Shown piece by piece: positions 54,086 to 64,000 of a DNA stretch of 64,000 bases. Below the pieces are notes generated by a model, which saw nothing but the letters and a program-made list of their open reading frames with translations, was not told the DNA's origin and did not search any database. This DNA is from Gerris lacustris (lineage: Eukaryota; Arthropoda; Insecta; Hemiptera; Gerridae), in NCBI GenBank assembly GCA_951217055.1, contig OX578282.1, positions 43,762,329 through 43,826,328 on the forward strand, given 5' to 3'. Each line of letters begins with the position of its first letter. Position 1 is the stretch's first letter. A program made the translations under genes and the position numbers.

Positions 54086-56028
54086 AAGTCCTCATCTATT
54101 TACTGATAAATTAGCTCTAACTGAAGATGTTGAAGCAAGTCTGCATTTTGAATATTAGCTAGTGTTTCTTTTTGATAATGAACTTTCCTATCAAATTTGC
54201 TCTTTTGGGCTTTAATTAGCCCACTCACAAAAAAAAAATCTGTTTTGATAAAATAGCTAAAGAATACTAAACTTAAGAGATGGAATTGATCATTGTGATT
54301 TGCCTCATCATTCATCTCCTCCTGAACAAACATGGAGACATTTTGCTTGAATATAAACCAGAGTCAACCAACTCTTCTATTTTTATCTATTCAGATAAAG
54401 TGAAAATATACTACTGGTCGTGGTAAATTCGCATACAAGTAAATATAAGTTAGTTTTTCAATAATTTTTAACGAGGATTTCGTTTTTATTTTAATCTGTA
54501 CGAAATTTTAAAATTAGATCTCCACAAAAACAGAGAAAAAATATTGAATAACTTTTAATGATCCAACTGTTATTATTTAGTTATTATGTAGAATTAGTTG
54601 GAATTATTACCTTTGTACCTGAACTTTCTCTTTAATGATGTTATATAAAAAAATATATATATATTTCTCTTTGGCATATTAAATAAAATATGCATTATTG
54701 TTTATGTGATAATATACCTGTTTTACAGGTTATATATTTATATTTTGGAGAAAAAAATTACTTATCGTCGATTGCATTTTAATCGAATAATATCTATTTC
54801 AATGCTTGGCTTAATTTAATTAAACGAAATGAGGTTTGTAAAATTAAATATTAAATTCATACAAACATTGGTTATATTTTTCCTCTTGGAAAGATTAAAG
54901 AGAGCTATGTGTGCTTTGTAACTCGCTTGGTTCTGTTTGTGTTAAATATTTGCTCTTATTAAAATTCTCTTTTGCAATCGTGGCAGACGGTCTAGAGTCT
55001 AGGCCATTTCGCTTATTAATAATTGCATCGGGTGTATTTTTTATTTAAAATAACATATTTATTTCCATCGCAAATCTGGAACTTTTTAATTTTATTTATT
55101 ACAATGTTGGCCAAAAATGTTTTTTGAAATCTAATGTGTAATATAAACGTTTTAAAAGGATTGCCTATTCTAATAAATATATTACAGTAAAATCTATCTT
55201 AGCTGGAATGCCACGGTTCCTGAAAAAAGGGTGTTCTATATTGAACAAAAACTTTCTGAGAGCAAAGTTCCACGTTAGCAGGTTTCCAGCTTAGGCAGGG
55301 TGTTCTACATAGAAAAAAACTCATTTCCGAGAACAAGTTTCCCTTCATGCCCCCCCCCCATGAAGTCCTCATCATGGGTCCCCTTTTCCAAGTTCATGGT
55401 TCCCTCGGCTACGCCTCAGGAACCATTACTACATCGCAGGTTATGAACTCTCCCACATTGTTAATTTTTATATATTTAAGCGTAATAATCTGCTACATAT
55501 TTATATATTTTTTGAAAATAACTTTAATAATTATAGTATTAAAACAAATTTTATTATTTTACAGTGATAATTTTAAAAAATCGGTAAAAATTGAGATAAA
55601 ATAAAGGTGTTAATAAAAAAAAAGTGGCTACACTGAATTCATTTTGCCTTTGTTTTGTTTTCTTGATGACTCAAACTTTCATTTTTTTACAACTTTAATT
55701 TCTTTAAATCTTTTATATCTTAGAAAGGGAAAATAATAATTAGTGTAATTTTTCTGCCGTTAGTAGATAAAATATTGTATGTAACTGTGCAGCAAAGGAA
55801 ACAGTCCTGACTCGTTTAAAGATTACCTACTTCGGTTACACCTTAGCAGGTAATTAACATTTTCCTGCCTCGGCTTCGCCTCGTCAGTGAATTTGTTTAG
55901 TCTATCCTCGCATCTAAAACTTAAAAACTTGTCAGCAAAATTCCATTTTTCTGCCTAGTAACATAAATTATAACTATTCTTCTTGGAAAGATTAAAGAGA
56001 GCTATGTGTGCTTAACTTAAGCTAATGG
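54086..56028. other. AT-rich sequence with a 33-bp direct repeat and one transposon-like end
   Basis: An exact 33-bp repeat lies at 54884-54916 and 55981-56013. TATTACAGTAAAATCTATCT then TAGCTGGAATG (55184-55213) is like one end of a pogo/Tigger-type element without a visible partner. A 77-codon minus frame at 54100-54333 is not recognised. No gene called. Confidence 0.45.
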
Positions 56029-56035
56029 GGTACTT

Positions 56036-56163
56036 ACTTTCCTCCCTCATTTTTACTTTCCCCCCTCATTTTTACTTTCCTCCCTTATTTTTACTTTCCT
56101 CCCTCATTTTTACTTTCCTTCCTCATTTTTACTTTCCTCCATTATTTTTACTTTCCTCCCTCA
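56036..56163 (+). repeat. 19-bp minisatellite, left block
   Basis: ACTTTCCTCCCTCATTTTT repeats about seven times with single-base variants, and stops at CCTCCCTCA where the LINE begins. The same unit resumes at 61690. Confidence 0.93.
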
Positions 56164-57944
56164 AAAACAGTGTCTGAAGAAGGAACGGGAGAAAATAATA
56201 AAAATTTGAATAAAAATTTGAATGAAAACTGGGACGAAAACGATGAAGATGAGGGATCTAGGAAAAAGAAGGACGAGAAGGAAGACAATCTCGATGGATG
56301 GGAAAAAGCTAAAGGAAGAAAACGCAACCAGCCCCAGCGAGATGTTATCATAGGAACTGAGAGGAAACAAGAAACCAAACCAAGTGAGGAAAATATGTTA
56401 GAAGGAATAACCTTACCTCCTAGACAAGCCTGGCTACACGTAAAGTAAAACCAGGGACTACAGAGCAAACGGTAATATCGTACTTGAAAAGGAAGTTAAA
56501 CAACGAAGAGGTGAATTGCCAACAGCTCAGTGATAACCCCGACTATCTAACATTTCCATGGGCGTAGCCAGGGGGGGCAGGGGGGGGCCATGGCCCCCCC
56601 CCTAGGCCGGCTCAACTCTCAAAAAAAAATACGATTATTATGCATATACAGGTTAATATAAAAAATAAATAAATAAAAAGTAAAAATAATGCTGTATAAT
56701 AATAATAATAATAATATATATATATTATTATTATTATTATACAAATTTATTTTATGGCTAGAGGGGGTCTTCAGGTAAAAAAATGTAAATCTCGTTTTAG
56801 TTGTCAAGTTACTACAGCTGTGGCGTGGCTGCACTGGTTTGGTTAGCATTGCTTTGATAAAAAAGATGCCTATGATAAGAAAAGAAGCTGGACAATAATT
56901 ATGTTTTCCTTCTCTCAGCTAGTGGCGCACCCAGGGGGGGGGGGGCACAGGAGGCCCGGGGCCTCCCCCCAAAGCTAAAGACCTGAAATTTAAGCAATTG
57001 CCGTTTCACAGCAGATTTATCCATTGTTTATTTTGAATAAAAGGTTACAATATAAAATTTTTAGATCAAGTTTTTAATTAAATATTTTCTTCTTTTAAGG
57101 GTTCTTATTTTAATCTACAGTTTTACTTTAATATATTAATTAAATTTAATTAAAATAGTTCGTAGCAGTCATTAGAATAGTTTTTAATTATCGAATAATT
57201 AATATTAATTAATTTGGAAACGGGTTCAATTGTAGAATAAGATTTTAAAAATTGCAGTTACCCGACCTTTTGCAAGGAAGACTATTTTTTGTATTTTTTT
57301 GACTGGACTGTTAGATACCCTACTATTTTTATTTGGTTATGGTTTTGCATAAAACTCAGTATGAGTATGGTTCTGCATATTTGATTCTTAAAAAACGATT
57401 AATTACTATTTATTTAAAATTTAAAATTAGAGATGTAGTAGTTTAGACAATATCTCATTGGAAGCGCTAACGTCGCTTCAAATACTCTCTGCCCAATCTT
57501 AATGTGAACTATTTTACATTAAGAGTAGATTTATAAATTTAAACAGCTAGTTTTCCTTAAAAAAATCTATTTCAAATAAACAATTCTTTCCCTATAATTA
57601 ATAGTTCTATTGAGTTTTTTTATTTTTTAATTAAAATAAATCCTTTTGTAAATATTAATAATGGTACTATCAGACTCTTGGCATTTTTAAGGAAAACACT
57701 TTTTTGGTTTTACATACACCACACCACACCACACACACACACACATATATATGTGTGTATATGAGTATATATACAGGGCTCGATTTGAGGCGGAACGGCA
57801 TTACGGGACCTCTCTCTCTCTGATAAATAAAAAAAAAATAATCGGCACTAAGATTTGCACTAAGAGTGTGGGTTTATGTCTAAAACTTTTAAAATTTCAA
57901 GATAAAAAGAACTTTTTATAAACTACGTTTTTAAATTTTCTATT

Positions 57945-58480
57945 GAATCGTATGTAATGTTGATATGTAATATAATTGTTATTGTTATATAATATATAAT
58001 GTTAGTGAAAAAAAAAAAAAAATAGTTCCGAATTTATTTACTTCACATAAATGACAACCATCTAGATAGCTGATCTTAAACCTATAAAAGGACAAATCTT
58101 TGTACAACTGGTCTCCCCAACACCAAATCTAAAGCGTGCCATCGATATATTTGAAGTAATATAAATAATATAATCGATAAATAATATAATCGATATTTCC
58201 TGTTTTGCAGTCATTCAATGTTTATCTATCACAAATTTGAGACCCGTCAAAATGAAGATTACGTAAATATGGGACATGGCAAAACAAATAAAATAACTTG
58301 CGGATTTTTTCCGAACTAACTTTCCGTACAGCAAAATTTGCTGAAAACCAATAAAATTCTGCTGAAAGATGGCTAAAAGTATTAAAATAATGCATTGTCA
58401 TCGTGTTCTGAGCTATGCTAAAAGTTTCAAATGTCTAGCTATTCGGGAAGTTAGTTAGAAATCGAAATAAAAACGTAGTA
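57945..58480 (+). repeat. Family E dispersed repeat
   Basis: Inverted counterpart of 31536-32045, with CATAAATGACAACCATCTAG, TATAATCGATATTTCCTG, CCGTACAGCAAAATTTGCTG, GTGTTCTGAGCTATGCTAAA and AATAAAAACGTAGTAAAA. It holds a small local duplication (ATAATATAATCGATAAATAA) that the other copy lacks. Confidence 0.9.
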
Positions 58481-58589
58481 AAAATGCTGTTTTTGAACGT
58501 TTATTTTTAAAATTTTTCCCGGGGGAGGACCCCCGGACCCCCCTTCTGTAGGGGGGGGGGGGGGTAGAGGGTAGATTGTAGTTTAGGCA

Positions 58590-58692
<103 letters not shown>

Positions 58693-58825
58693 AAAAATTA
58701 GCCCCCCCCTAAAGGCAACCCTGGCTACGCCCATGAACATTTCGTGTTGGTATTAAGTTAAATTACTTAGACGAAGTAATGCAGCCCACCTTTTGGCCTG
58801 TTAATATCAAGGTCAGGCGTTTTTT

Positions 58826-61615
58826 ATGGAAGACGACGAGAAGAAACGTTGTACGGTAAAAACAGACTCAAGGAATGACTTAAAATTATTCTTCCAAAAT
58901 ATACAGAGTGTTCGAAATAAACTTAATGAATTAGAAGTTATTATAAAAGAAAGGCTATTGAATGTGATTTTACTATCAGAACACTGGCTAGCAAAAGAAG
59001 AAGAGAACTTGTATGTGCCCGAAGGTTTTCAAATGATAACAGGACACTTTAGGACAACTCTGTCTAAAGGAGGCACAGCTATCATGGTAAGAAGTGATAT
59101 TAATTGCAAAGTTATTCCTACTGAAGGTATTGCTATGGATGAACACTTCGAGATATCGGCTATACAAATTAAAGATTACAAAATAGTTAATATATACAGA
59201 TCTCCAAAAGGAGATATAGCAATCTTCTTGAACAAACTTGACACCTTCTTGCAAAATAATATTAAAGCGAATGAAAAAGTAATAATAGGAGGTGACTGGA
59301 ATGCAGATTTCATATCAGACGAACCGAATGCAAAAATAATTGAGAATGCGCTAAAACCTTTTGGATTAGTCAAAAAGATTAAAGTGCCCACAAGGGAGGA
59401 AAGATGTCTAGATAATGTTTTTACTAACATTGAACCAAATGAGTGTTCTGTAAAAATCGAGGAACAGATGTCAGATCACAAAGGCATTACAGTTAAGATA
59501 AAAGAAAATAAAGTGTCAGAAAAAATGCAAAATATTACTGAGAAAGGAAAGGAGCAATTCAAAAACTACCTCCAAAGTGCTGAATGGACATTCATAGACT
59601 CCAGTGAAATTTCTACTAATGAAAAATATACCAAGTTTGTTCACAACATTCATCAACTTTACTTACAATGTTTTCCACTCAGATGGAAAAGAAAGAAATC
59701 AAAAAAGATAAACTATTCTTGGTATAGTGAAGAAGAAAAGAAAATGAGAGAAGAAATAACAAAACTCTATGATTTAGCAAAGGATAATAGAAACAGTAGA
59801 GAATGGATTCAGTACAAATCTAAAACTAAGATATTCAAAATACACCTAAGGCAAAAGAAAATACTTAATAATGAAATGAAAATTAATGAGGCCAAAAACA
59901 AGACCAAAACTGCTTGGGATCTAGTGAAAGAAATAAGTGGAACAAGTAAGAAAAAAGAAGAACAGGTCAACATTAGTGCTGATACCTTTAACGACTTCTT
60001 CATTCAAGTACAACAAAATAATACTGGTGACATAAATGAAGCTACTAAAATGTTAAAAGAAGCATATGGTAAGAATGTAAAAGGCCGTCCTGAACTAATT
60101 TTAAAATCCGTCTCAAAAGAGGAAGTTAGGAAAACAGTTCAACAACTCAGCAACTCTACTAGTAAAGATGCGTACGGCATATCAAATAAATTTCTTAAAG
60201 AAATAATTGATGTTATCTTAACTCCTTTGACAGATTTAATGAATAAATGCATAGCTGAAGGATTATTTCCTGATGTATTGAAACTATCAAAAGTAGTGCC
60301 AATTTTTAAAAAAGGGGACAAAAGCAATCCTAATAGCTACAGACCTGTATCAATAGTACCTACACTAGGCAAAGTTCTAGAACAGATAGTCAAAAAGCAA
60401 TTGTTAAATCACCTAGAATCCAATGGATACTTGGCACAATGTCAGTATGGTTATCGTGAAAACAAGTCTACAGTATTAGCAGTAATGAAAATTGTTGATA
60501 AAGCTCTAGAAGGATTTGAAAAAAAGAAATATGTACATATAACAGCCTGTGACTTAAGTAAAGCGTTTGACAACCTATTTAGAGAACTATGCTTAATAAA
60601 GCTAGAATACTTGGGAATAAAAGGAAATTCTCTACAATTCTTTAAATGCTATCTTACAGGAACAGATCAATATGTTGAGTTTAATAATAGCAAGTCAAAG
60701 AAAAAGAAAACGGAGGACGGAACACCCCAAGGCTCCGTGTTAGGCGGATACGCCTTCCTAATGGACGTTAATGACTTAGAACCATACATGAAGCATACAG
60801 CTCCTATAGATTTTGAAGAAGATATTGTTGCTTTTGTTGACGATACCAATCTTGTACATAGCCACCAGGAATTAAAAGAGCTGAAACAAAAGGCAGAAGA
60901 AAGATTACAGCACATAAATAAATGGTTTCAAGTAAACAACTTTAAGTTAAATAAAGAAAAAACACAGACACTCACCTTCAGTTTGAGAAAGAATGATAGT
61001 GAAGATAAACCAGTAAATGTACTGGGGATGGTTTTAGATAGCAAGATGGCATGGCAGCCTCATAAGGATAAAATAACAAGTAAAATATCAAAATATCTGT
61101 TTGTATTAAGAAAGTTGAAATCTGAGTTGCCTAAGAAGACTCTTATGACAGTTTACAACGCTATGATCCAAAGCATTTTGAGCTATGGGATTGTACTCTA
61201 TGGTCATACTGATCTTCAAGATCTTCTAATACTGCAGAAAAAAGCACTTAGGATAATAGTTGGAGCAAAAAGGAGAGACTCGTGTAAAGAAATATTTAAA
61301 GCAGAAAGAGTAATGACGGTCATAAATTTGTATATTTATAATTCTTTACTCTACATGAAGCTAAACATTGGAGATTTTCAAAGTAATGGAGACTTTCACA
61401 CGTACAATACAAGAGGGAAAGATAAGTTGGCTGTACCACAGAGCAGACTAGCAAAACTACAAGTCGGTCACAAATCACTAGGCGTAAAAATGTTTAATAA
61501 GCTGAACAAAGAGACATCTGAGTTGCCATTTTTACAGTTTAAACAGAAAGTTAAAGAGCTTTTACATAACAATGTGTTTTATAGTGTAACGGAATTTTTG
61601 GACTCAAAAATTTAG
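58826..61615 (+). CDS. LINE ORF2: AP endonuclease and reverse transcriptase, intact, 929 aa
   Basis: This protein nicks target DNA and copies its RNA there. The AP-like endonuclease fills about residues 15-225: QNIQSVRNK (24-32), SEHWL with Glu52, GGTAIMV (82-88), YRSP (124-127), GGDWNADF (155-162) and SDHKGI with Asp217/His218. A Lys-rich linker follows. The reverse transcriptase (about 425-745) has SKDAYGIS, VVPIFKKGDKSNPNSYRPVS (490-509), YGYRENKST, DLSKAFD with Asp576, GTPQGSVLG (632-640) and AFVDDTN with Asp672/Asp673. The tail ends with FNKLN and VFYSVTEFL and has no RNase H. Motifs and order indicate the CR1/L2/jockey group; the exact clade is not resolved. The start is the first ATG, overlapping ORF1 by 34 bases. 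The sequence has no stop or frameshift, and all catalytic residues I can identify are present. Confidence 0.95.
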   Translation: MEDDEKKRCTVKTDSRNDLKLFFQNIQSVRNKLNELEVIIKERLLNVILLSEHWLAKEEENLYVPEGFQMITGHFRTTLSKGGTAIMVRSDINCKVIPTEGIAMDEHFEISAIQIKDYKIVNIYRSPKGDIAIFLNKLDTFLQNNIKANEKVIIGGDWNADFISDEPNAKIIENALKPFGLVKKIKVPTREERCLDNVFTNIEPNECSVKIEEQMSDHKGITVKIKENKVSEKMQNITEKGKEQFKNYLQSAEWTFIDSSEISTNEKYTKFVHNIHQLYLQCFPLRWKRKKSKKINYSWYSEEEKKMREEITKLYDLAKDNRNSREWIQYKSKTKIFKIHLRQKKILNNEMKINEAKNKTKTAWDLVKEISGTSKKKEEQVNISADTFNDFFIQVQQNNTGDINEATKMLKEAYGKNVKGRPELILKSVSKEEVRKTVQQLSNSTSKDAYGISNKFLKEIIDVILTPLTDLMNKCIAEGLFPDVLKLSKVVPIFKKGDKSNPNSYRPVSIVPTLGKVLEQIVKKQLLNHLESNGYLAQCQYGYRENKSTVLAVMKIVDKALEGFEKKKYVHITACDLSKAFDNLFRELCLIKLEYLGIKGNSLQFFKCYLTGTDQYVEFNNSKSKKKKTEDGTPQGSVLGGYAFLMDVNDLEPYMKHTAPIDFEEDIVAFVDDTNLVHSHQELKELKQKAEERLQHINKWFQVNNFKLNKEKTQTLTFSLRKNDSEDKPVNVLGMVLDSKMAWQPHKDKITSKISKYLFVLRKLKSELPKKTLMTVYNAMIQSILSYGIVLYGHTDLQDLLILQKKALRIIVGAKRRDSCKEIFKAERVMTVINLYIYNSLLYMKLNIGDFQSNGDFHTYNTRGKDKLAVPQSRLAKLQVGHKSLGVKMFNKLNKETSELPFLQFKQKVKELLHNNVFYSVTEFLDSKI

Positions 61616-61689
61616 TTAAAAATATTTGACGTATCCTAATGTTTGCGTGAGAAAACCTAATGGACTTAAAATTCTTATTCTTATTCATT

Positions 61690-61748
61690 TTACTTTCCTC
61701 CCTTATTTTTACTTTCCTCCCTCATTTTTACTTTCCTCCCTCATTTTC
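61690..61748 (+). repeat. 19-bp minisatellite, right block
   Basis: About three copies of ACTTTCCTCCCTCATTTTT directly after the LINE 3' end, the continuation of the block at 56036-56163. Confidence 0.93.
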
Positions 61749-62600
61749 ACAACTATGCTGTAATGGGATCCATTTCTCCCTATAAACTAGGGTGGAATGT
61801 TAAATTTTTCTCCTTTCTGGAAGAAAAAAATAATTTTCCGCGAAATAATTTAAAAGTACAGAAAACACTAGTTTCAGTCGAAACAGCTGTTACAATTTTA
61901 TAAAATAACTGTACAACTTTGAATCTGGGCGTACATTGAGACCCAGGTGACGCAGGGCAGGGCAGCACAGTTTTTTCAACTAAAGAATTATGCTAAACCG
62001 CACGAATTGAGTCGAAGTTTAGAACCTCAGGGAACGGAAGTCAGAACGCTACAGAATATGGATTTTTCCGTTACAATAAACTTTCCGAAAAACAAATAAT
62101 AAATAAATAATAACCTTTCCATTATAACATAATTTTAACTTTCTGTAATAAACTAATAACCTTTTTCTTGAAACTAATAACTTATCGCCTGTATTATCAA
62201 AGAATATTACTAATCTTTTGATAAAACAAGTAACCATAGAATAGCCTGTCCCTTTAAAAACCAATAATCTTTAAATCCTCTCCGTTCGACTAATAACCTA
62301 TCTGTTGAAACGTATAACCTTATAAACCTTTCCGAGATAAACTAATAACATTTCCAATAAACCAATAATCTTATTAACCTTTCTGTGTAAAAGCAATAAC
62401 GTCTCTGTGAAACAGTCATTTGGAAGCTGTATTTAATATAAAATGATAAGATAGATAAGGCTATGTGTTCCCCAGCTGTATTACATGGAAGAGTGCAACA
62501 TCAAAACACTGGTTATTAATTTAAAGGTTTTTGGAACGAAGATCCTTATGGCACGTTCTGGAGCCCGGGAGTGAATCCCAAAAAATCGACTGTCACAAAA
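61749..62600. other. Unplaced sequence with many AATAACCTTT-type words
   Basis: Between 62095 and 62410 the phrase (A)CTAATAACCTTTC or a variant recurs eight or more times at irregular spacing, perhaps a decayed short tandem repeat. No gene seen; minus-strand open frames here are short and unsupported. Confidence 0.45.
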
Positions 62601-62617
62601 CCAAGCGTCATGAAATC

Positions 62618-62790
62618 TACTGATGACGATAACTTGAGTAAAATATGACCGAGTTGAAATTTGGTACACATAAGTTCATTTTACCAATGCCCAGGCTGAG
62701 TTCGTTGGACAACGTTATCCGCCCAATCGTTCACGCGAACACCGACACTGCTGTGAAGTGATAATGATCGCTAAATTTATTAAAGCGGAC
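62618..62790 (+). repeat. Family A fragment
   Basis: GACGATAACTTGAGTAAAAT, TTGAAATTTGGTACACATAA, CCAATGCCCAGGCTGAGTTC and GGACAACGTTATCCGCCCAA match the family A centre; both ends are missing. Confidence 0.82.
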
Positions 62791-64000
62791 CTAAACGTTT
62801 AAAATAAAGAAAACAACGTTTTTACCGATATCTTACGTTCTAACGTAACAATCTTAATAAAACTTCTTACACATCGTCTAAAGTACAATTGAAACAGGCT
62901 TGTAAAATTTCAACCTGATACAAGCAGACGTTTTTTAGTAGGGAAGAGATATATTTTATAAATTTTAAATTAGTAGGCCGGGTAGATAGAAAACGGTTCT
63001 ATTTCCTACCAACTACAAACATACTCTTTAACTATAAATTCATCATGATTAACTTTTTTCTCAATATTCAATACATATTTATTCTAAGACGATACAAATA
63101 ATGCTTTTCTTTTAATTTTAATTTTAGGTACAAACAGTTCGTTACTTTTAATTTTGTCTCTTTTCTAACTCCACCATGTATAGTAGTTAGCAACGTATAC
63201 GTACTTAGCAGTGTGATTTATAATATAATTAATGAAAAATGTAAGGACCTTCGTTCCTACCGTGTGTCCCGCGACACCACACGTATTTTTTTATTTTTTA
63301 TTTTTTTTAGTAGCTAAGTTGGGAATATTTATGGGGATTGGATTATAGAGGTAAATTGAGAGAAATATTATAAAAAGAATATACACATGAAAGAGCATAC
63401 AATAGCATTCATCTTCTTGATGTGCGACTAGCATAGAGGTACCCGTTCGGAAATTTTATAATAAAATTACAACTTGGTATGATTCTTTAAGGTAATTGAA
63501 AGTACCATTAAGGCATAAAAAAGTAGCAACATAAACAAACTCAAATAAAGTTGCCAATTTCGTGCTTTTATGGTACACACAAATGGTCCGTTGGCAATTT
63601 AACAAATCGGACGAGTTCGAACCAGCATAAACGGCCCAGCTCTTTAAAGATGGCGGCTATTTAAAAGTTTATTATAGTTATAATTTTTACCCGTTTATTA
63701 CACGCTTTTAATTAGCTTCACATGTTATAATAACGTTAAACATACGCCTTCCAGTGAATTGTTATCGTTCAAATGCAATAAATATATAATTTTATATATT
63801 AGTTAGGTTTATAATTTTATGCTTCAAAGTCTCTTGCTCAAACCGCTCCCATGATGTGAAAATGGAATTAGTTATGAAAAACGGAATTTTTACTCATAAC
63901 ATAAAGTTTTTATTCGAAAATTATGTTCATAAATGAAAGATTTACTTGGATTTCATTTTAATCATAGCGCTATTAAGTAACTGAGGGGTCGATTTTTCTT
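62791..64000. other. AT-rich sequence without a supported gene
   Basis: GGACCTTCGTTCCTACCGTG and TGTCCCGCGACACCACACG (63246-63284) form a GC-richer patch, perhaps the 3' end of a lost retroelement. AAAGATGGCGGCTATTTAAA (63646) is another copy of the AAGATGGCGGC word. No gene. Confidence 0.4.

Noticed and set aside
54917..55980. LTR retrotransposon flanked by direct repeats
   Set aside because: The 33-bp repeats are too short to be LTRs and there is no primer-binding site, polypurine tract or gag/pol frame.
56148..56468. 106-codon minus-strand frame, Ser/Phe-rich
   Set aside because: Antisense shadow of the LINE ORF1 remnant and the minisatellite.
58988..60915. Several minus-strand frames of 60-90 codons
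   Set aside because: Antisense shadows of the intact LINE ORF2.

Overview
This is a nuclear, AT-rich, intron-bearing eukaryotic sequence, most likely from an arthropod and possibly an insect. The organism call rests on two tRNA-Leu(CAA) genes with an intron one base 3' of the anticodon, jockey/CR1-group and RNase H-bearing LINE pieces, PIF/Harbinger-like, hAT, pogo-like and Helitron ends, long (AT)n tracts and very dense dispersed repeats. No species can be named. I found no host protein-coding gene or convincing host exon. The only long intact reading frame is a LINE ORF2.

Layout. 1-2 kb: a dispersed-repeat fragment, AT-rich sequence and a small TAA-flanked MITE. 2.3-4.1 kb: a tRNA-Leu cluster (pseudogene, two genes 843 bp apart, a 3' fragment turned into a hairpin). 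4.3-7.6 kb: two opposed copies of repeat family A around an old LINE RNase H fragment; the second copy holds a 122-bp hAT MITE with an exact 8-bp target duplication. 11.3-15.6 kb: an 86-bp tandem repeat split by a 4.1-kb TAA-flanked element with 47-bp terminal inverted repeats, which contains a 133-bp satellite, a ~63-bp satellite and a nested inverted-repeat element. 15.7-25 kb: family B copies, MITEs, a pogo-like element and a Helitron. 25-36 kb: two copies of family D, a jockey remnant, family B and family E copies and a second 133-bp-type satellite. 37-40 kb: four foldback or MITE-like structures. 42.7-44.4 kb: families B and C and a tRNA-derived SINE remnant. 47.3-48.5 kb: a Helitron with diagnostic ends. 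50-54 kb: family A, inverted-repeat elements, a TAA-flanked MITE and a 44-bp tandem array. 56-61.7 kb: a LINE with intact ORF2 inside a 19-bp minisatellite, its ORF1 split by a 2.18-kb hAT-like element with an 8-bp target duplication.

Repeat families used below (my names). A and B share two end modules: an imperfect hairpin (CTTCCG, TTACC, GAA, GGTAA, CGGAAG) and a GGAAGCTATGTGCCACAC-type end; '+' means hairpin end first. C contains the CTCAAAACGTGTAAATC stretch. D begins ACAGTGTGTCC-like. E is the pair at 31.6 and 58 kb.

The window records layered transposition with several datable orders of events rather than a gene pathway: minisatellite, then LINE, then hAT; and 86-bp tandem repeat, then Harbinger-like element. 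All family calls come from reading motifs and ends by eye; no database or alignment program was used.
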